From Halomonas sp. (lineage in GTDB: Bacteria > Pseudomonadota > Gammaproteobacteria > Pseudomonadales > Oleiphilaceae), in contig SLIH01000380.1 of assembly GCA_007135745.1 (NCBI GenBank), positions 1-8,087 on the forward strand: a DNA stretch of 8,087 bases, given 5' to 3'. Positions 7,486 through 8,087 of this stretch are shown here, piece by piece. How positions within the stretch are numbered: position 1 is the first letter of the stretch; each line of letters opens with the position of its first letter. The notes beneath the pieces are model-generated. The model made no database searches and was not told the DNA's origin. It saw only the letters and a program-made list of their open reading frames with translations. The position numbers were made by a program, and so were the translations under genes.

Positions 7486-8087
7486 TCAGAGTGAATAACG
7501 CATCAGAGCGCCTTCCTCATTGACGATCCAGGCATGGTGTCCGTCATCACTGACGACGGCGCTGGTTCCCTGGAGTACACCGAAGAGCCAGGGTCTGCCC
7601 TGCCAGGCCACCAGATGACCGAGCGAACCGGTTGAGAGATCAAGCGCCATCAGGCCCGCGGGATCTTCCCGTAATTCATCCGGTCCGAGATGTTCGTCGA
7701 TTTCGGGGTCATAGACCCTTGGTACGTCCTCGGCTTCGTCACCCAGGGTTTCCCCTTCCTCAGGCGAGCCGCCGCGCCTGTCCGCCATGGCCATAACGCC
7801 TCCGGGACCCACTTCCAGGACCAGACGCTCGCCCCGGGGATAGAAGTCGAGGATATTTTTCCCGGCCTCAACGGCGAACCGCTCAGCGCCATTTGTCATG
7901 CTGTAGGCCCCGACGCCGTCCTCGCCCACCACAACCAGGTCGTTGTCGTGCCGAAGCAGCCCCAGAGTGCTGCCCATGCCGGTGTCACTTATTTCCAATG
8001 TCAGCTCGCCGCTGTCAATGGCGACTCCGTAGACATCTTCAGGACCGGCAATGAAGACGTGTTCGCGCTCAGCATCAAAGACTGGCG
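7486..8087 (-). CDS. C-terminal part of a probable beta-propeller (PQQ/WD40-like) protein, 5' end outside window
   Basis: About 199 residues are visible and the frame is open to the right edge, so the N-terminus is missing; the TTG at 7998 is only an internal codon. The sequence has the look of repeated four-strand blades: VFIAGPEDVYGVAIDSGEL, then LVVVGEDGVGAYSMTNG, LVLEVGPGGVMAMAD, GLMALDLSTGSL and a terminal AWIVNEEGALMRYSL. Turns of the kind D-x-x-(S/T)-G between strands are typical of PQQ-like and related propellers. A strongly acidic, low-complexity insertion (roughly codons over 7672-7790, with SPEEGETLGDEAED) interrupts one blade. No catalytic residues can be named and cellular location cannot be judged without the N-terminus. 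It converges with the START gene. A scaffold or binding role is usual for such proteins but is not shown here. Confidence 0.7.
   Translation of the reverse strand, partial: PVFDAEREHVFIAGPEDVYGVAIDSGELTLEISDTGMGSTLGLLRHDNDLVVVGEDGVGAYSMTNGAERFAVEAGKNILDFYPRGERLVLEVGPGGVMAMADRRGGSPEEGETLGDEAEDVPRVYDPEIDEHLGPDELREDPAGLMALDLSTGSLGHLVAWQGRPWLFGVLQGTSAVVSDDGHHAWIVNEEGALMRYSL

Overview
The window is a GC-rich stretch of a bacterial chromosome. Gene density, Shine-Dalgarno signals and protein families (an NIT-PAS-GGDEF-EAL receptor, a MalT-type LuxR regulator, a periplasmic START-domain protein) fit a Gammaproteobacterium, perhaps a marine or halophilic one of the Marinobacter/Alcanivorax sort. That taxonomic guess rests on general resemblance only. 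No rRNA, tRNA, insertion sequence, phage gene or CRISPR array was seen.

Layout, left to right. (1) About 1-2748, plus strand: a membrane-anchored cyclic-di-GMP enzyme with a periplasmic nitrate/nitrite-sensing-like domain, then PAS, GGDEF and EAL domains. Its frame is open to the left edge, so the true start may lie outside. (2) 2749-2846: a short convergent gap with no clear terminator. (3) 2847-5531, minus strand: a large ATP-binding LuxR-family (LAL/MalT-type) regulator; a good ribosome binding site argues for a start 38 codons inside the longest ORF. (4) 5660-6481, minus strand: a polytopic membrane protein of the phytol/dolichol/diacylglycerol kinase (CTP-dependent) family, directly upstream of the regulator. 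(5) 6482-6699: the divergent intergenic region, with two small inverted repeats near the kinase start. (6) 6700-7401, plus strand: a START-domain protein with a signal peptide. (7) 7402-7485: a convergent gap holding a 17-bp tandem duplication that begins inside the START gene's stop codon. (8) 7486-8087, minus strand: the C-terminal part of a probable beta-propeller protein, cut by the right edge.

How the genes may work together: the kinase-like membrane protein, the divergent lipid-binding START protein and the adjacent LAL regulator could form a small lipid or isoprenoid-alcohol handling locus. This is inferred from family and position only. The c-di-GMP enzyme looks independent. I found no convincing undescribed multi-gene system; the points most worth checking are this lipid-type neighbourhood, the EVL-variant c-di-GMP enzyme with an intact I-site, and the 17-bp tandem repeat.
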